Source of the DNA: Erysipelotrichaceae bacterium
GTDB lineage: Bacteria; Bacillota_I; Bacilli_A; Erysipelotrichales; Erysipelotrichaceae
Direction of reading: 5' to 3'
NCBI GenBank assembly: GCA_003446295.1
Contig: DMBB01000162.1
Coordinates: 1-6,878, forward strand
Length of the DNA: 6,878 nt
Shown: in pieces, positions 4,146 to 6,878 of the stretch
Layout of the letters: each line of letters starts with the position of its first letter
Position numbering within the stretch: the first letter of the stretch is position 1
Translations under genes and position numbers: made by a program
Notes under the pieces: model-generated
What the model saw: only the letters and a program-made list of their open reading frames with translations
Databases searched by the model: none
Told to the model about the DNA's origin: nothing

Positions 4146-6593
4146 ATGGAAAAGTACAAAGATCCGAATGTTCCCGTTGAAGAGCGGGTAGAAGACCTTC
4201 TTTCCCGCATGACGCTGGAAGAAAAAGCAGCCCAGCTGTGCGGTGACCTGGCAGCTTCCTTTATCAAGGACGGAAAACTCGACAAAGATCTGCTGAGAGA
4301 AAAGTTCAAGGACGGACACGGCAGATTTACGCAGTACTCCCTGGTCGGTCTGGTGGATCCCGAGCAGATCGCAAAGATCACGAACGAAGTGCAGGATTAC
4401 TTCGTCAATGAAACAAGACTCGGCATCCCGGTTGCACTGCAGTCGGAAAACCTCTGCGGCTATCCGGCAAAAGGCGGCACGCTGTTCCCTGCACAGATCA
4501 ATCTTGGCTGCACATGGGAACCGGAACTGGCAGAACAGATGTCGCATATCATCGGTCAGGAAAGCCGTGCGGTCGGCATCACTTCCGCCATGAGCCCTGT
4601 CATTGATGTCTCCACCGATCCCAGATGGGGACGTACATATGAAACATACGGAGAAGATCCGTACCTGGTCTCCCAGTTCGGCATCAATTATGTCAGGGGC
4701 ATGCAGGCGGAAGGTGTTTCCTGCATCGCAAAACATTTCCTCGGATACGCTTCCACACAAGGCGGCCTGAATACAGCGCAGGCAAGGATCAACGACCGTG
4801 AGCTGTATGAAGTATACGCGACTCCGTTTGAAGCAGCTGACAAGGAAGCAGGACTTGGCGGCATGATGGCAAACTACGGTGAGATCGATGGACAGCCTGT
4901 CATTGCAAACAAGAAGATCGCACGAACACTATTGAGAGACACGATGGGGTTTAAAGGCATGCTGACAAGTGACGGTGCGGCAGTGCTGAAACTGTTTAAT
5001 TTCTACAAGCTTTCCAGAACGTATGAAGAAGCCGGACTGCTGGCAAAACTGGGCGGCTGCGATACGGAGATCCCGGTCGGTGCGGCGTTCCGTCATCTTC
5101 CTGAATATGTCAGGGCAGGAAAACTGGATGAAGCACTGCTCGACGAATCCGTCAGAAGGATCCTGAAGATCAAGTTCGACATGGGACTGTTCGAAAATCC
5201 CTATGCGGATATTTCTGCTCTTTCCAATGCCATGAACGACCCGGAAAAGGAAAAGCTGAGCAGGGAGATCGCCGGCAGGTCGCTGGTGCTCCTCAAAAAT
5301 AACGGTACGCTTCCGCTTAAGAAAGAAACAAAGCTGGCAGTGATCGGTCCGCATGCGGACAGCCTGCGCTATCCGGTCAGCGGATATACATATCCTGCGT
5401 ACATCGAAATGCTGTCGGCAGGTGCAGCCGGCAGTCAGACAACGTTTGGCGGCATTGCGGATGAACAGAAAAAACTTGAAACAGAAAACAAAAAGAAGGG
5501 CAATCTTCCGAAGGGTCCCTTTGCGACCATGTATGATATGTTCTCGGCTGAAGACAAGGCAAAGCTCAATGATATGAATCAGGTGCTCCGCGGTATGGGA
5601 GCCAAGTCATTGAGGGAAGTGCTCTCTGAACGGACGGAAGTCGTATATGCTGAAGGCTGTAAGATCACTGCTCCGTCAAAGGATGGATTTGCTGATGCCG
5701 TCAAAGCAGCTGAAGAAGCAGACGCTGTTGTCATGGCATTGGGCGGAAACTGCGGCTGGGTCAATGTGACCGGCGGTGAAGGCAAAGACCGTCAGTACCT
5801 GGATCTTCCGGGAGTGCAGCAGGAACTGCTGGAGGCAGTAACAGCTGTCGGAAAACCTGTCATTGTTATTCTTTACGGTCCGGGTGTCTTTGCGGTGAAC
5901 TGGGCTGATGAACATTGTGATGCGATCATTGAAGCATTTATGCCGGGTCAGCATGCTGCGTCAGCAGTGAGCGATGTTCTTTTCGGAGACATCAATCCTT
6001 CCGGAAAACTGACAATGTCAGTTCCGAGATCTGCAGGTCAGGTTCCGATCTTCTATAACCACAGGACCGGTTCCGGTTATCAGTCAGGAGCTGATGCCGC
6101 AACAGCAGCAGCGATCTTCTCCGGCGGTTATGTTGACGGAAAGAGTGACCCTCTGTATAAATTCGGTCATGGTCTGAGCTATACATCGTTTGAGATCGCT
6201 GACCTGGAAGCACCTGAAGAAGCTCCGACAGATGGAACAGTCAGGGTCTCCTGCACCGTCAGGAATACAGGAGACAGATCAGGCGCGGAAACAGTACAGC
6301 TCTATACGAACTTCTTCGGAGCGCATGTGACCCGTCCGGTCATGTCGCTGGCAGGCTTCCGCAAGGTAGAACTGGCTCCCGGAGAGTCAAAGAAGGTCGT
6401 ATTTGATCTGAAGCTTTCCCAGCTCGGATACTACAATGAAGATATGGAATTTGTTGTAGAGCCCGGGGACCTGACTGTTATGGTCGGTGACGCTTCTGAC
6501 AGGATCGCAGAAAAGAAAACAGTGATCCTGACGGGAGAAAAAACAAACGTGCTCGGCAAACGCTCCTATACATGTGAAACAGAAGTACTGTAA
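4146..6593 (+). CDS. GH3 beta-glycosidase, probably cytoplasmic beta-glucosidase
   Basis: This is an 815-residue retaining glycoside hydrolase that releases non-reducing-end beta-linked sugar. Domains: GH3 N-terminal barrel (about 20-300) with DPRWGRTYETYGEDPYL from 158, Lys196-His197 (AKHF), and the nucleophile Asp276 in LTSDGAAV; GH3 C-terminal domain (about 379-650) starting SLVLLKNNGTLPL, with GGEGKDRQYLDLPG in which Glu545 is the likely acid/base; and a fibronectin-III-like domain (about 695-790) with AETVQLY, GFRKVEL and PGES. There is no signal peptide or membrane segment, so it acts on imported substrate. A lysine-rich insert of about 70 residues (about 418-487) interrupts the C-terminal domain. 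The substrate-site stretch SENLCGY resembles the E-x-L-H-G type shared by xylosidases and some glucosidases. The link to hexose-phosphate genes favours glucosides over xylosides, by inference. It starts 4 nt after the isomerase stop, with AGGA (4134-4137) 8 nt upstream; an in-frame TTG at 4128 lacks a comparable site. Confidence 0.93.
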   Translation: MEKYKDPNVPVEERVEDLLSRMTLEEKAAQLCGDLAASFIKDGKLDKDLLREKFKDGHGRFTQYSLVGLVDPEQIAKITNEVQDYFVNETRLGIPVALQSENLCGYPAKGGTLFPAQINLGCTWEPELAEQMSHIIGQESRAVGITSAMSPVIDVSTDPRWGRTYETYGEDPYLVSQFGINYVRGMQAEGVSCIAKHFLGYASTQGGLNTAQARINDRELYEVYATPFEAADKEAGLGGMMANYGEIDGQPVIANKKIARTLLRDTMGFKGMLTSDGAAVLKLFNFYKLSRTYEEAGLLAKLGGCDTEIPVGAAFRHLPEYVRAGKLDEALLDESVRRILKIKFDMGLFENPYADISALSNAMNDPEKEKLSREIAGRSLVLLKNNGTLPLKKETKLAVIGPHADSLRYPVSGYTYPAYIEMLSAGAAGSQTTFGGIADEQKKLETENKKKGNLPKGPFATMYDMFSAEDKAKLNDMNQVLRGMGAKSLREVLSERTEVVYAEGCKITAPSKDGFADAVKAAEEADAVVMALGGNCGWVNVTGGEGKDRQYLDLPGVQQELLEAVTAVGKPVIVILYGPGVFAVNWADEHCDAIIEAFMPGQHAASAVSDVLFGDINPSGKLTMSVPRSAGQVPIFYNHRTGSGYQSGADAATAAAIFSGGYVDGKSDPLYKFGHGLSYTSFEIADLEAPEEAPTDGTVRVSCTVRNTGDRSGAETVQLYTNFFGAHVTRPVMSLAGFRKVELAPGESKKVVFDLKLSQLGYYNEDMEFVVEPGDLTVMVGDASDRIAEKKTVILTGEKTNVLGKRSYTCETEVL

Positions 6594-6691
6594 GACACTC
6601 CGGAAATAAAGTCCGATCAGAACTGAACAGAAAAAAGACTATTCGCAAATTTGGGATCTTACGCAAAGTAAGTGAAACCAGGTCTTGATTT

Positions 6692-6722
6692 GAGGAGGTA
6701 CTCGGCAGCTTGCCTCCTTTTC
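6692..6722 (+). terminator. Probable operon terminator
   Basis: AGGAGG (6693-6698) pairs with CCTCCT (6713-6718), extendable by one G-U pair, followed by a short T-run (TTTT, 6718-6721). The loop is 14 nt, and a competing small hairpin GGCA-GCT-TGCC lies inside it. It is about 100 nt past the GH3 stop. The preceding stretch 6594-6691 holds no gene and only a weak 5-bp hairpin (CTTAC/GTAAG, 6658-6672). The stem is short, so confidence is moderate. Confidence 0.5.
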
Positions 6723-6738
6723 CTATGGTCTTGGGCAA

Positions 6739-6816
6739 GGGCTAATATATGTTGATATAGCTATATGTTTAGCTTTACATAATGATAGGGCTATGATATA
6801 TTTATATTAGCTATAT
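6739..6816. repeat. Direct repeat pair in AT-rich region before the transposase-like gene
   Basis: Two similar blocks, 6739-6766 and 6788-6816, each begin GGGCTA and end TAGCTATAT, with AT-rich sequence between; the 9-mer TAGCTATAT is identical at 6758-6766 and 6808-6816. GCTA/TAGC elements also occur in opposing orientation within each block, so each has imperfect dyad symmetry. Base composition drops sharply compared with the operon. This may be the subterminal region of an insertion sequence (transposase binding sites) or an operator pair for the gene starting at 6829. Confidence 0.55.
6774..6802 (+). promoter_or_regulatory. Promoter of the transposase-like gene
   Basis: The -35 box TTTACA (6774-6779) and -10 box TATATT (6797-6802) are separated by 17 nt, and a TG extended -10 element (6794-6795) precedes the -10 box. 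This would start transcription near 6809 and leave a leader of about 20 nt before the ATG at 6829. Confidence 0.62.
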
Positions 6817-6828
6817 ACGGAGGCCCTT

Positions 6829-6878
6829 ATGTCAATTTCGAAATCTTACAATAAGCAGAACGGCGTTACATACGTTTA
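6829..6878 (+). CDS. N-terminus of a putative IS transposase (partial)
   Basis: An ATG at 6829 with GGAGG (6819-6823) 5 nt upstream opens a frame that runs off the window: MSISKSYNKQNGVTYV, 16 codons plus two bases. The pattern of a short basic start, then YNK-x-x-G-V-T-Y-V, recalls the N-terminus of DDE transposases of the IS1634/IS4-like group that are widespread in gut Bacillota. The abrupt fall in GC content and the repeated motifs just upstream support a mobile element. With 16 residues this is recognition, not proof; any small protein start is possible. Confidence 0.5.
   Translation, partial: MSISKSYNKQNGVTYV

Larger units (their letters stand above)
6739..6878 (+). mobile_element. Possible left part of an insertion sequence (open-ended)
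   Basis: The AT-rich repeated block, a dedicated strong promoter and the transposase-like start suggest that an insertion sequence begins shortly after the operon terminator and continues past the window. The true left end is not identifiable here because the right inverted repeat and the target duplication lie outside. The boundary at 6739 is the first base of the GGGCTA repeat and is provisional. Confidence 0.38.

Noticed and set aside
6658..6672. Hairpin CTTAC-GCAAA-GTAAG as the operon terminator
   Set aside because: Only 5 bp, AT-rich and not followed by a T-run; the hairpin at 6692-6722 fits better.

Overview
The window looks like chromosomal DNA from a Gram-positive fermentative bacterium (Bacillota, probably a gut or anaerobic lineage). 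The reasons are strong GGAGG-type ribosome binding sites, sigma-A-like promoters, short intergenic U-tailed hairpins, a GPH sugar symporter, a ROK regulator with a winged-helix N-terminus, and a phosphofructokinase of the PPi-type subfamily. No finer taxonomic assignment is possible from the sequence alone. All genes lie on the + strand.

Layout. Bases 1-212 are the C-terminal end of a sugar:cation symporter (GPH family), closed by an intrinsic terminator (221-257). A ROK-family transcriptional repressor follows (335-1543), with its own -10 element upstream and a terminator downstream (1558-1605). A strong promoter (1641-1668) then drives a tightly packed operon of three genes: a phosphofructokinase (1710-2888), a glucose-6-phosphate isomerase (2885-4141, overlapping by ATGA) and a cytoplasmic GH3 beta-glycosidase (4146-6593, 4 nt after the isomerase stop). 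After a probable terminator (6692-6722) the sequence becomes very AT-rich and repetitive. It carries a good promoter and the first 16 codons of what looks like a transposase (6829 to the window end), so an insertion sequence probably abuts the operon.

Working together. The simplest reading is a sugar-inducible catabolic locus. The symporter imports a glycoside or short oligosaccharide, the GH3 enzyme (no signal peptide) hydrolyses it in the cytoplasm, and the isomerase and phosphofructokinase carry the hexose phosphate into glycolysis. The ROK protein is the local repressor. No sugar kinase is visible, and the ROK protein itself lacks the kinase catalytic Asp, so phosphorylation must be supplied from outside the window.

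Most interesting points. (1) Two near-identical AT-rich inverted repeats (arms TTTARTTAA and TTAATWAAA, 5-nt spacer) bracket the operon promoter and are candidate ROK operators. (2) The phosphofructokinase has a mixed active site: an ATP-type Gly at the position equivalent to E. coli 104, a PPi-type Lys at 124, Asn instead of Asp at 103 and Ser instead of Met at 169. (3) The isomerase has an unusual phosphate loop although its catalytic Glu, His and Lys are kept. (4) The ROK repressor has lost the Cys-rich zinc loop. Together these suggest a dedicated, regulated and diverged upper-glycolysis module tied to one glycoside, rather than the housekeeping glycolytic genes.
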